The translations under genes and the position numbers were made by a program. A stretch of DNA of 64,000 bases from Limnoperna fortunei. Taxonomy: Eukaryota; Mollusca; Bivalvia; Mytilida; Modiolidae. Location of the stretch: the NCBI GenBank assembly GCA_944474755.1, contig OX104124.1:21426452-21490451 (forward strand). Reading direction: 5' to 3'. Below, piece by piece: positions 48,401 to 56,815 of this stretch (the first letter of the stretch is position 1; the number at the start of each line of letters is the position of its first letter). The notes below the pieces were generated by a model that worked only from the letters and a program-made list of their open reading frames with translations, was not told the origin of the DNA and did not search any database.

Positions 48401-49906
48401 ATCAACTGCGATACCATCGGCCAAATCCATGCCGTTAGTGGCGATATCTTCTGTTTCCCCAGGGTTTGAAAGATTCATTCTAAAAAAGCATACACAGCTA
48501 GCATCTTGAATAACAGTTAAAAGTATAACCTTAAGGCGCACAGATATTCAAAAACAATAGATGCTTCTGTTTTATGATTTCTTCGCAAATTTTGACGAAT
48601 CGATAGATTAAAACGCATGTGTAAAAACAGAAAATACAGATCACGTTAACCCACATTACAAAGTACTGTCTGTAAATTTAAACAAAACTATTTCTTACTC
48701 GTATACTGATTTTTGCAAAGGTCACCTATTTTTGAATTATTAACTTATAAACCGAGATTAAAGGAAAAACGACTCGTCCGCGCCTTTAACAAGTTTTACT
48801 ATAGATACCACTTCGTGGAAAAAATATCTTGTTTGAAAATAAGGTTGCAGATTTTTCCAGCTTTTGTATTCAGTGTATAGTGAATATGCTACGATGATTG
48901 TTAGATACACATATTACTGACCAGTGGTATATGATGCCCAAACATTTTAATCAACTAACCAACTCACATACTACAGTAATGGAAGCGGGAGGTTTGGCAT
49001 GCTATTAAACCTGATTTAACCCACTAAGTCAGGACCATTGCTGTAGTTACTGTCTTTTTTAATGTTGGTACTGGAGTTTGCCGATTTAGGAATTGTCTTA
49101 TTGAAAGTTTCATCGGTGTTCGGTATTTTGTTATTTCATTCATTCATTAAATAACTTAGTCATTGATAGCATACTTGACATGTATTATATCCGGAAATCT
49201 CTCAAGATAAATAATGGAAATAGCAGATGCCATAATCCGAAAGAAAAGCGCATGTACACATAAAGTTAGAACAGTAGTAAATGTTTTGGCTACTGTAAAC
49301 AATACTAGCATTTCTTTGATTATCATACCTTTCTAACATTCCTTATAATTTACCTGGGCTAGGAAATAATAAAACTAACATTCAACATTAACAAAGATTA
49401 TACCATATATATCCGTGACCAGTTCTTTTTATCACTAGTTAGAACATTTGAGACGTTCCCACTGTTACGTGGAATTTCTCAGGCAGTGAATGTAAAAATA
49501 CTGAATTGTTAAAAAAATTACCAAAATTTTATCTTGCATGATCAGAGAAAAAAAAATGTTACCACTTTTTAAAACTTAATTAATGCAGAAGATACAGACA
49601 ACAAATTTTACACATGTATCTACTATTGACCAAATCAGAAAACAACGTAGTATGCAGTGTTGTACTTAGTGTAGGGTACACAATCTGGTAGGCTGTTACT
49701 GGTACACATTTACTATCTGTGATCTATCGCTTACCTTGTAATACGATCAAAGTATTGATCTGACCAGTATAAAAATCCCTGTGTAAAATGATAATCTACA
49801 GACACTGCAGCTTGAATTTTTCGAACAAGTGAAATGTTCGACCACGTTTCAAATTCTAGTCTTTCTATTGTGTTTTCGTTTGTATAAACAATCCACGGTG
49901 CAACAC
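22728..49906 (-). CDS. YWTD-EGF-YWTD-EGF-FN3-Ig3-TM receptor gene (exons listed separately)
   Basis: Gene model built from minus-strand exons with consensus GT/AG borders and compatible phases. Order: propeller 1 (49735-49906, 48261-48479, 46741-46865, 45174-45467), EGF (32488-32616), propeller 2 (32021-32192, 31422-31652, 30944-31062, 30351-30632), EGF (28056-28205), FN3 (27011-27283), Ig (26258-26551), Ig (25384-25656), Ig (24629-24907), stalk (23714-23743), TM and tail (22728-23152). Propeller-EGF pairs are the LRP/LDL-receptor ectodomain unit, used for ligand binding and endocytosis. Adding FN3 and Ig domains in place of LDL-A repeats is unusual. It is likely a single-pass surface receptor. 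The signal peptide exon is not securely found. Ligand and function are unknown. Confidence 0.8.
23714..23743 (-). CDS. Receptor exon: 30-bp stalk micro-exon
   Basis: Thirty bases between 'ttttaag' and 'gtaag', encoding KTDKPEELS in the phase required by both neighbours. It links the last Ig domain to the membrane exon. The paralogue has a 90-bp Ser/Thr-rich exon in this position. Confidence 0.6.
24629..24907 (-). CDS. Receptor exon: Ig-like domain 3
   Basis: 279 bp encoding an Ig-like domain: B-strand cysteine in GPVTCTSNC (codon at 24825-24827), tryptophan in YYSWRRHRD, and the F-strand signature [12 protein letters not shown]. The acceptor is before 24907 and the donor GTAAGA after 24629. 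The exon is exactly the same length as its paralogue at 62747-63025. Confidence 0.88.
25384..25656 (-). CDS. Receptor exon: Ig-like domain 2
   Basis: 273 bp encoding KISFTCSS (B-strand Cys), FWFIDG (core Trp region) and [13 protein letters not shown] (F-strand Cys), ending ILDPY. Flanked by 'cctttcag' and GTAAGT. Same length as the paralogous exon 63277-63549. Confidence 0.88.
26258..26551 (-). CDS. Receptor exon: Ig-like domain 1
   Basis: 294 bp encoding a V-type Ig-like domain: STVNISW near the start, [20 protein letters not shown] with the 'D-x-G-x-Y' F-strand pattern, and [12 protein letters not shown] at the end. The usual F-strand Cys is replaced by Ser (GLYKS), so the canonical disulphide is absent. 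The paralogue (63767 onward) shows the same change, so it is ancestral. Confidence 0.85.
27011..27283 (-). CDS. Receptor exon: fibronectin type III domain
   Basis: 273 bp encoding about 90 residues. Features: a hydrophobic start, the 'VTLSWTLPE' B-strand with conserved Trp, '[17 protein letters not shown]' with the Y-x-(V)-x-(L/V)-R-x pattern of F/G strands, and WSQYTEEV at the end. Splice sites are 'tgtttcag' and GTAAGA. It sits between the second EGF and the Ig domains. Confidence 0.82.
28056..28205 (-). CDS. Receptor exon: EGF-like domain 2
   Basis: 150 bp encoding six cysteines in EGF order: [18 protein letters not shown], then [10 protein letters not shown], then KKTCIP. The 'NNGGCSH.C' form is that of EGF modules following YWTD propellers in LDL-receptor relatives, where the module packs under the propeller. 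Donor GTGAGT. Confidence 0.88.
28790..30165 (+). mobile_element. Mussel-type interspersed repeat with internal 160-bp tandem units
   Basis: Begins with 'ttatgtgggtttttccccgaagg', then GTCCGTCGTC-type short repeats (about 28848-28888) and 'atcttctcctctgaaatcactgggcc', and ends with 'ggctccttggagcctctagtt'. Between 29170 and 30090 a unit of about 160-165 bp repeats about five times, with 'gtcagatgactccttat..gagttattgccctt' near 29316, 29477, 29645, 29811 and 29968. It lies in the intron between EGF 2 and propeller 2. No intact ORF. The class is not determined; it matches a very common mussel repeat I remember. Confidence 0.7.
30351..30632 (-). CDS. Receptor exon: propeller 2, exon d (two YWTD blades)
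   Basis: 282 bp encoding [20 protein letters not shown] and [15 protein letters not shown], ending [11 protein letters not shown]. These are LDLR class B repeats (YWTD-type). It corresponds to propeller 1 exon d (294 bp), a difference of a multiple of three. Confidence 0.88.
30944..31062 (-). CDS. Receptor exon: propeller 2, exon c
   Basis: 119 bp encoding [20 protein letters not shown] and WPNGMTIG. One propeller blade. The same-phase counterpart of 46741-46865, which is two codons longer. Donor GTATTC, acceptor 'ttttatag'. Confidence 0.85.
31422..31652 (-). CDS. Receptor exon: propeller 2, exon b
   Basis: 231 bp encoding [33 protein letters not shown] and [11 protein letters not shown]. 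Canonical class B repeats, with PDGIA.DW and LYWTD in order. The acceptor 'aaatacag' before 31652 was chosen because it restores phase with exon a. The donor GTTTGT is weak but has the same position as the donor of 48261-48479. Confidence 0.85.
32021..32192 (-). CDS. Receptor exon: propeller 2, exon a
   Basis: 172 bp encoding [36 protein letters not shown] and KKISR. First blades of the second propeller; exactly the length of propeller 1 exon a. The donor is GTTCAG (non-consensus after GT), so the 3' edge is less certain. Confidence 0.82.
32488..32616 (-). CDS. Receptor exon: EGF-like domain 1
   Basis: 129 bp encoding [29 protein letters not shown] and GMNCL: six cysteines with EGF spacing. 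It follows propeller 1 in the transcript, but 12.6 kb of repeat-filled intron separates them. Phase matches propeller 1 exon d and propeller 2 exon a. Donor GTATGT, acceptor 'gtttttag'. Confidence 0.88.
34380..34691 (+). mobile_element. SINE-like insert with 11-bp target duplications, in copy A
   Basis: A 290-bp insert bounded by GACCTATTCAT at 34380-34390 and 34681-34691, ending in AAGAAGAAG. More GC-rich than its surroundings. Contains 'cgactaggtatcccgaagg' and 'ccatggactactaacaacta'. The same insert with the same duplications is in copy B (40680-41007), so it entered the ancestor of both copies. Confidence 0.7.
35555..35795 (-). mobile_element. tRNA-Ser-like SINE in copy A
   Basis: Reverse complement of the copy at 39583-39805. 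The head reads 'ggtggccgcgtggttatgg' (A-box-like) and then 'gcggtcgcgggatcgcg' (degenerate B box). The tail includes 'aattgacaaggattg' and 'gctgaaagttgcgtca'. Confidence 0.65.
35971..36039. repeat. (ATTT)n microsatellite in copy A
   Basis: About 17 uninterrupted TTTA units. The complementary run is at 39334-39402 in the inverted copy. Confidence 0.95.
37215..37640 (+). repeat. Left subterminal repeat block (TTGTC/GACAA, 'aatctctgctttt')
   Basis: Dense alternation of 'tcaaaatctctgctttt' and 'gtccagtgga' or 'ttgtcaaattgaca' palindrome-like units. Translations of this block give repetitive nonsense peptides. Confidence 0.85.
38060..38314. repeat. 52-bp satellite, left part
   Basis: Units of about 52 bp, 'caattaaaaaccatatttcac' followed by 'atataaaatcac' and 'agcaatg', interrupted at 38314 by copy B. 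Array resumes at 42204. Confidence 0.8.
39334..39402. repeat. (AAAT)n microsatellite in copy B
   Basis: About 17 units; reverse complement of the run at 35971-36039. Confidence 0.95.
39583..39805 (+). mobile_element. tRNA-Ser-like SINE in copy B
   Basis: The head 'ggcgtcggtggccgcgtgg' then 'gtcgcgggatcgcgcc' resembles a serine tRNA A/B-box layout (GGCC.GTGG and a degenerate GGTTCGATTCC). The body 'aattgacaaggattgaggg' and tail 'cagctaaacgattgctgaaa' are shared with the copies at 45590 and 50490. Confidence 0.7.
40680..41007 (-). mobile_element. SINE-like insert with 11-bp target duplications, in copy B
   Basis: Flanked by ATGAATAGGTC at 40680-40690 and 40997-41007. Minus-strand homologue of 34380-34691, about 15 bp longer and moderately diverged. 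Confidence 0.7.
42204..43678. repeat. 52-bp satellite, right part, with 156-bp higher-order structure
   Basis: Monomers of 52 bp ('caattaaaatccatatttaac', 'atataaaatcaat', 'gagactttagcaatg'). From about 42716 onward a trimer repeats: 'cactctggagacc' recurs at 43016, 43171, 43327, 43473 and 43629, steps of about 146-156 bp, or three monomers. Monomer subtypes within each trimer are distinguishable. Confidence 0.88.
43679..44319. other. Unique core of the TA-flanked element
   Basis: Non-repetitive AT-rich sequence between the satellite and the right subterminal block. No ORF above about 70 codons. Confidence 0.5.
44320..44650 (+). repeat. Right subterminal repeat block
   Basis: 'gtccagtggaca', 'aaattgtca' and 'cagtca(a/g)aatctctgct' units, in opposite orientation to the left block, leading to the right terminal repeat at 44674-44693. 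Confidence 0.85.
45174..45467 (-). CDS. Receptor exon: propeller 1, exon d
   Basis: 294 bp encoding [20 protein letters not shown] and [20 protein letters not shown], ending [15 protein letters not shown]. Two YWTD-type blades. Acceptor 'cttacacag', donor GTATTA. The next exon in the transcript is EGF 1 at 32616. Confidence 0.88.
45590..45835 (+). mobile_element. Diverged tRNA-derived SINE
   Basis: Has 'gcctctgaggatgattgggtaa' (A-box region), 'atgcaagttcgggtctgata' (B-box region) and the tail 'aatgatatagctatatgattgctgaaac', which matches the tail of the SINE at 39583. Lies in the receptor intron between propeller 1 exons c and d. Confidence 0.5.
45873..46346. repeat. 237-bp direct tandem duplication
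   Basis: Copies at 45873-46109 and 46110-46346 start with 'ctgtgtttcttgtaagaat' and differ at only a few positions. Intronic. Very recent. Confidence 0.95.
46741..46865 (-). CDS. Receptor exon: propeller 1, exon c
   Basis: 125 bp encoding [20 protein letters not shown] and NHPNGLSIG. One blade with the WMFFTD form. Acceptor 'tttaaacag', donor GTGTGA. Counterpart of 30944-31062. Confidence 0.85.
48261..48479 (-). CDS. Receptor exon: propeller 1, exon b
   Basis: 219 bp encoding [32 protein letters not shown] and [11 protein letters not shown]. Class B repeats. Acceptor 'ttttttag', donor GTAGAT. The exon b of propeller 2 is four codons longer. Confidence 0.87.
49735..49906 (-). CDS. Receptor exon: propeller 1, exon a (most 5' secure exon)
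   Basis: 172 bp encoding [38 protein letters not shown] and IT. Acceptor 'ttttggcag', donor GTAAGC. It starts in phase 1, so at least one coding exon lies upstream; it was not found with certainty. Confidence 0.87.
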
Positions 49907-50487
49907 CTGCCAAAAATACATTATAACATCGAAGATAAAAGAAAGAAAGAATAGTCATGAACACAATGCCATTATATCCAGATGCGTAACAGCAAGCAAT
50001 CACAAGAGATGATGTGTCTTCGTGTTGCCCTGTTAATATTTACGTTTATGTCGGAGCGCCTTATATCAAATTCCATTTTGTGTTTATTAATATTTCATAT
50101 CTGACATAACCTTCACTATGATAAACTCTAATTTTGCAATTTCTGTGGTATTTATTGAATACCAGTAAACTAACGCGAACTGACAATTTCGTACTACTAG
50201 GATACTAGTAAAAAGACACATTCGTCGAATATCAGTAAGATAATATTTGAAAACCACACAGGCTATAAACCAAGTATAATATTATATTCTGATGTAAGGT
50301 TATATCAAACTATAGTCCTGTTTCTCGCCAAAAATGTTTTCTTTAATTTGTTTTATTTTATTTAGAATAAAATAAGCATTGCAATAAATATTATTCTAGA
50401 AACCATCTACCAGAATCCAAGTAACTTATTAAATATAATGCCATTTTCTTTGGAAAAAATTATAAACTCATACCCTAATAGAATTAA

Positions 50488-50725
50488 GTGCCTTGATGGC
50501 CGAGTGTTGTCGCATATAACTATTTACTATTGATCACATGAATGTCAAGACTGGGGTTTGATTCGAGTCTTGCCACGTGCAGTGTGTAATTTAATCCATC
50601 TAAATGACAAGGATTGCAAGTTTGCCTGCCGCAGATAGAGGTTAATCTCGTGGTATTCCGGCTTCGTTCCCCATTAATTAGTGAACGCCCTGTAACAGCT
50701 GATAAATTGTTTTAAGTTGTAAAAA
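50488..50725 (+). mobile_element. tRNA-derived SINE
   Basis: 'ccttgatggccgagtgttg' (A box like a serine tRNA) and 'ggggtttgattcgagtctt' (B box). The body 'aaatgacaaggattgcaag' and 'ggttaatctcgtggtattccgg' are of the same family as 39583, ending with 'cagctgataaattgttttaa'. It is upstream of the secure receptor exons. Confidence 0.7.
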
Positions 50726-51601
50726 GTCTATTATAAATCATATATAAAAATATTATTACTTCGCTTTATTGAATGACTATTTTAGTCCAATAACGTGATC
50801 TATCAATGTGACAAAACATATTCAATATAGTTAAACGTATGTCAATTATACACATTACAGTGATTTTTAAATAAACTATTTATTTTCGGCTATGGTTACA
50901 AAACGATTATGACTGAAAAGATTACAGACATCATTTCAGTTATTACAAATAACATAATTATAGACATTTAATCATGGAAACTATTAATCATGTATAGATA
51001 AAAATAGGGCTCTTGTTGGGTGTTCTTCGTAATTCTCGATTACTTAAGGTGTTATAAGTACTTCTTCTATTATCTGTACAAATCACATAAAAACACTTTT
51101 GTAAAATAAAAAAAAGTATAATCCATTAGATGAACGTATAACATTATAATTACCGCATATGCTTACCTTGTATTAAAGTCTAGCTCACATTTGATGCAAA
51201 AAAACTATTTCATTTTTTAAAGATCATATTTTTATGATAGTAGATCAATATTTTGAAATTTTTTATATGGTTTATTAAAGTGTGGTTGACGTCAAACAAT
51301 ATGCAAGTCAATAAGGGATAAGAAATTCAAATTGTTTCATATTTGTTGTTACATACGTGTAACAAATTTTTTTCTTGAATGTGAACACGTTTGTAATAGA
51401 TTATCACAATAATGCCTCGTGATCAATACGTATAAATAAATACTTGTATATGTGATTGATCAGCAAAATATTTTTGTCTGGACTTTTAATTTTACAAATG
51501 TGTGGCTTTAATCAAAACTTTTATAAATATTGTTACTCTATATCAAATTAAATATGAATAAGAAACTTATTAATGATATAAATGGGGTTATAACTTCTTA
51601 C

Positions 51602-51671
51602 CTTTGTCCATAGAGCTCACTATATTACGAAGACGTACAATTTCCAAAAAATACATCACTTGCCGACACAT
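51602..51671 (-). CDS. Candidate 5' exon of the receptor gene
   Basis: ATG at 51669-51671 (MCRQVMYFLEIVRLRNIVSS), ending GACAAAG before a strong donor GTAAGAAG. The donor phase is exactly that required by the acceptor of 49735-49906, which would give ..[11 protein letters not shown]. The peptide is not a convincing signal sequence. In the same frame, upstream codons are hydrophobic (FYSLTFFVANIFV) but lack an ATG. Tentative; another upstream exon could be the true start. Confidence 0.25.
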
Positions 51672-52776
51672 GGTTTTTGTAACAAATATATTAGCTACAA
51701 AAAACGTCAGCGAGTAAAAAACACGAAACGAAACTAGTCTTTACAAAAATCCCTAGTTGCATGTTTTTAAATATAGTCTTTTGTGTTTAAAATGACAGAC
51801 AGGTTGGTTTCTATAGAACTGAATTTATAATGGAAAATTAAACACAATTCACATATGCAAAAAACAAATTTACATACAATACTTAGGTTAACACTATTTG
51901 AGTTATGCAGTCTAAGTTGCACATTTGTAAATCCTGTGTCTGAAAACAAATATATCACCAATTTAAGCCCTCAGCTAATGATAAGATACACGTCAACGAT
52001 TTAAACTTGCTGATTTGCTGATTTGTTTCATGATGGCTATATGGTTTTCATCAGTAACATAGTGCTCCTTTTAGATGAAAGTATGTTTATTGCAAATAAT
52101 AATCGCTATTATTTGTTATTGTTTTTAAGAAAAAATGCATTTTTAAAACGAATAATTTAGTTTGCTCTAAAAATCATACGTGTTTATACGAGCAACATTA
52201 TATATTGTTTACCTATTGTTGATTAGTGAGAAAAAAGCCAAACCTCAGTAAAAAAGGAGACATAAAAATGTCTGACTACCGGGTAAAGGGTAAAAAACAT
52301 TTCTAAGACTCGGCAAAGTCCCGTCGGGTACCAGAAATCCTCATCTTGAGGGTGTAAGATTTGCTTGACTTGCACTTTCACAAGTGTTAAATTAATGTCT
52401 CGGCTACAAACTAGGGTTTTGTTGATCTCCAGGTACTTAAACTTATTAGCAGGATGAGAAAATAGTTAGTAAGCTAATTAAAATTTGCGATGGTTATTAG
52501 CATTATTACTCATTTTAATGAACATATTGACGCATATTTAATTAGGTTCTTAATGTCCATAATTTACAGAGAACGTCAAAGAGCACTGTAACTATGTGTA
52601 ACAAATTTTTCAATAACTAAGACACAAATGGAAAAGGTCGGACAATGTTGAATTCACGTTAAAAACAAGTTTGAAATGAACAAGAACAAAGGCTACATGT
52701 TTTATTGGATTCGGGTTAGTCGCTTTTGGTTTTGTGTATTTTTTTAGTCGTGTTGTATATGTTTGTGCTAAATTAC

Positions 52777-52843
52777 CTTCCTTCGGATTTCCGGTTTCAT
52801 TTGTCCACTTCCTAAGTGTTTGAATTGTATCTGAATAGTATCC
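52777..52843 (-). CDS. Possible 67-bp exon, death-domain-like peptide
   Basis: Bounded by 'taattgcag' and GTAATT. One frame gives YYSDTIQTLRKWTNETGNP, which resembles the helix 4-5 region of death domains (L..W....G). No neighbouring exon was found to complete the domain, and another frame is also open, so this is weak. It could belong to a different gene or be chance. Confidence 0.2.
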
Positions 52844-54459
52844 CTGCAATTAAAACCAAAGTTCATCGGCAAGGACCTGAACAGGTTTCCATTGGGCCTT
52901 TGCCTAACTTTGCTCCAAAATTTAAAGTCATAAACAGCGGATGTATGTATGTAGATTTCAATTAAAGGTCAAACTCATTGCAGGACTAAGTGCATATTTT
53001 GATTCCTGGGTTGTTGAAACTGAAATTAATAGAAGTGTATTGACAGTAGAAATTACAATGGCCTTCGCACCATCACCTAGAAACAAAGCATTCAAGATAT
53101 TTCTGGAAACTTCAATCTCTCTAACACATTTCCAATGTAGGAGGGTTGAATACCTATTTTATGGGAGTGAGTTAGGAGTAAGTTGGTGAGCATTTTCAAC
53201 ATAACAGACACACTCAAAAGGTTGTTCCACGATTTAATATTAATTGCTGACTGACCTCTGAGTGCAACCAGGCTACGCACCGCGTTATGAACGAAGCACT
53301 AATTAATTATTCTTTTACCGCTATTTGAATGACACGAATAATTAAGCAGGCAAACAACAGTGTCTATCGTTTGCGTGAAGTGTTTACATGCTAAATCCGT
53401 TAGACGCTCTAAATAACTGACATTTTAGTGCAGATGGCGCCATAAAAGAGTACAAACATGGCATTTCTTTGGAAGAATTACCATTGAGTCACTTACCTTG
53501 GCATTTTCAAACGACCCTAAACTCGTAGATTTACGGTACTATCAACAAAGGGGGATAATGCTGCTAAAAACTACCCTTTGAGATGAAGTTCCTATTTCAA
53601 ACACGTTCAATTTCCTTTTTGTATGCTTCCAACTGTATATATTTCACAAGTAATCCATGTCATCATAATTGCTAGTGGTTTAAATATAAAGTGTAGCCCT
53701 TGTATGCATATGCATTTTGCAAGATTAATAATTTCAAATCCACTTGTATCGACGTCAGCTTACAATTGAGAGATGATTCCCTTTTTTCAGATTTCTTGCA
53801 ACAAGTATTTTCCTGAAACCATTTCCTACAAAAATATAGAAGCGTCATTTCATTACGGTCTTCACGGTCACAATTGTTCTCAACCGATTCGCCTTGCTCC
53901 GGGGAAGCACTAGAAGCGGGGTATAGGAATTCCATGATGTACACCTTTGCACTTGCCTAAAACAGCTAGCAGTGACTTAATCAGCTTCGCACAATCTCTT
54001 TTACGCTGCAATAGCATCACAAAAAATGTGAATTTGTTTATCACTAGTGCGAGCAAAGGACATATCATTATACATACGAAAAATACTGCATTGTTGTAGA
54101 TGTGGTAGTGCTTACCTAATGTTTCTACCGCTGACGGTTAGTATCATTCAATGGCTCATCCCATTATATACGATCTAAACACGACATCATTTGACATAAT
54201 AACAATTTTGAAACTAATGGAATCGGAAAGGTCAAAGATGGTTGCCAATATAAAACGTATAGTAAATGGTTTTAAATCCATATTAACTTGATATGTGAAG
54301 CAATAACTCTTAACGTTTTACAACATGCTTAGAATCCTTTGCACAGGTGACTCTTTAGCACAAAAACTTAAGTATTGAGCCTTTTTTGCGTAGTCAGCTA
54401 CTGAAAAATATCTAAAACCACTTTTTTTTATGCTATGTTATGAAGCCTCATACCTGACG

Positions 54460-54850
54460 TCCACCAAACCAACAGCTGTGTCAACCTCAACACGCGAAAC
54501 AAGTCTGCCATCGGCATTAATTATGTTCTACAATTTGCATTACATCTAAATAGGCCTCCTATTAGTTTTTCTTGAGACATACGTGGCAATCGTATGCGAA
54601 GGTGTTGCCACATACGAGAACAGTCAATGGGTATTCTACCAGTGGTTAAGACAAATGAAACTAAAGAGTCCCATGTAAACGTTAACACCTTTGAAAACAA
54701 CGCACTTTATCAGTAATAGCAACTGCCAGCTGTCGATAAGATTGCACAACAAACTTATTGTGAGGTCTGGACATCTTAACCGTATCTTATTTAGTAAACT
54801 TCCATTGTAGACAGCTGCGGCATCAAACAAAACACGTACATTATCTGGTT
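54460..54850 (-). pseudogene. Decayed BEL/Pao-like retrotransposon fragment
   Basis: Minus-strand translation of about 54640-54840 reads NVRVLFDAAAVYNGSLLNK and CPDLTISLLCNLI. This is close to the 'RVVFDA.A...G.SLN..LL.GPDL..SL' block of BEL/Pao reverse transcriptases. Around 54475-54535 the text DGRLVSRVEVDTAVGLVDV resembles the end of a BEL/Pao integrase region. The two lie far too close for an intact element, so internal deletion and decay are inferred. Confidence 0.4.
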
Positions 54851-56478
54851 CTTTGTGATTTTAAACTGAGAACTGGTAAATACAAACACTCCTAAGAAGT
54901 TTAAAGTGGTGGTGCAAGTTCTTTATGACTATTTGCAAACATTGCTGCCATAAATTTCTTCGCATGCTCTTGTTTTATAAGGTTAATTTTCAAATTGTTT
55001 GAAGAGAATTTGCCCCTTTCATCACAAATGGTGGCTTCTTCTTTAGGACTGGTTTTTCCTTACGAAAGGTTAATGGAGAAACCTTCTAACATCGATATTT
55101 CATTGTGGTCGAAAACTAAAATATGTTCTTTTTAGAAAGTAATTATTCACAATTTATCTAATTTTTGTCCGTCCTTTCATGCAACTAACCTTTGAGGATT
55201 GTGACCGATGTGGTCTCGCGGTTATGAACCACTCCATATGTTTTTTATAATTCATAATTACTTGTGCCACAATAACAATTATTTTAATGCCACCCACAAG
55301 AAATCAGTTTTCAGCATACAACTTGGGTAAAAGTAATGATAATGATTGAGCTTTAATAAGACAGAGCTGAAAATATTTTTTCTATGCAACAGCACAAGCT
55401 TTGAAACAGAAAAACAAGCTAATACCACCAGCTTACTTTTGTTTCGCGTCAAAGAAACTTTAATATAATTCATACCAGGATTAGATATATGTGTATACAC
55501 TAAAGGCAGATTTGTTGCGTATATTGGTAGTCCCTTTTTCGTCCTGTAGCTGTGGTCATCCATACGACGATTCTTATCATTACTTTTATGAAATGCACCT
55601 TGTACAATGAACATAGAAATGTTCTGTTTGCACAATAACCAAAACACATATATATTCACTTGTATTAAACACTTCATCAAACGAACAAGACGTCTTCAGT
55701 GCTTTTTATTATCTCCCACTTAACCCCTTAGAAGCAAGATTTCTCTCTGTTATGCAATCGTACACTGATGTTGAATATCTTTTTAATCTTTGTTTTTCCC
55801 TTTGGCTTTGTTTTATTTACACATTTGTTGGTTTTATTATTGTTTAATTGCTGTCATTTAGCATTAATAACATCGTAAGAGAGATGACATCGTTTAGCTT
55901 TAAAGTTGTCATGAACTTTGATTGTTTATGTGCAAATAAATATGCTTAAAATATTGTAACATTTTGTGAAACATAAAAATCACGAATACGTTAATTATAG
56001 TGCTGTACTTTCACGATTTGTTTGTTATAGGTCGTTCTCTACTTTAACAGTTCATGTAACCCGTTTGCATTTATTGTTAAGAACCATATTTATTATTTAA
56101 TTTACACTTTAAAATCGCTAGAAAAGTATATTTAACTTGCATAGTAATTGAGTTCAGTTGATATATTTAATCATTATTTGTTCTATCAGTGTTGGAAGTA
56201 AATGCAGTTGTCATGTATTGGTATATATATCATAAATTATATTGATTTGTAATTATTATTAGCATTTAATTGTTACTGTAGTCTTTATAATGATCTTTTT
56301 GTTATTTTATTGAATTGTGCATTATATGTGCCTAATATGCTTAGTTAAGCAATATTTTATCTTAATTATTGATCATTTGTGCAAAGTTGATAACATTTAA
56401 AAAAACAGTAGAGACACTATTATTGTACTCGACGTTGTGCATCAAGAGGAAAGTAAATTGACGTCATAAATAAACATA
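54851..56478. other. No intact gene recognised
   Basis: Contains a 133-codon minus-strand ORF (55279-55680) with no recognisable features, and AT-rich sequence. A short protein-like stretch near 54920-54975 (minus strand, QEHAKKFMAAMF) may belong to the neighbouring retrotransposon remnant. Confidence 0.3.
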
Positions 56479-56815
56479 CAGTTGGGTGCAGTCCTAACAA
56501 AACATCAAGTTACATGTACCTTAAACCAGTCCAAATCTCTGGTCAAAATCTATGCTTTTTGGAGGAGGAATTACAGCGTTTGGACAAATAAAACAAGTTA
56601 GTTTGACTGCTTTAACTGGACAGAAATTTTTCTAAATCTCTGGTAAAATTGACAAAAATTGTCAAAATCTGTAATTTTGTCCAGTGGAAAAAAACGGTCA
56701 AAATCTCTGTTTTTGTCCAGTGGACAAAAACGGTCAAAACCTCTGCTTTTGTCCAGTGGACAAAAACGGTCAAAATCTCTGCTTCGATTGTCACCTGACA
56801 AAAATGTCCTTTGGA
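56479..56815 (+). mobile_element. One-ended copy of the TA-flanked element
   Basis: Starts with TA + CAGTTGGGTGCAGTCCTAAC like 37181, followed by the same 'aatctctgctttt' and 'gtccagtggacaaaaacggtc' units, four of them in a tight tandem (about 56680-56790). No matching right end was found downstream, so it is truncated. Confidence 0.75.

Noticed and set aside
53672..53944. 90-codon minus-strand ORF with a cysteine cluster
   Set aside because: No recognisable domain, no clear donor site, and no link to neighbouring exons; not reported as a gene.
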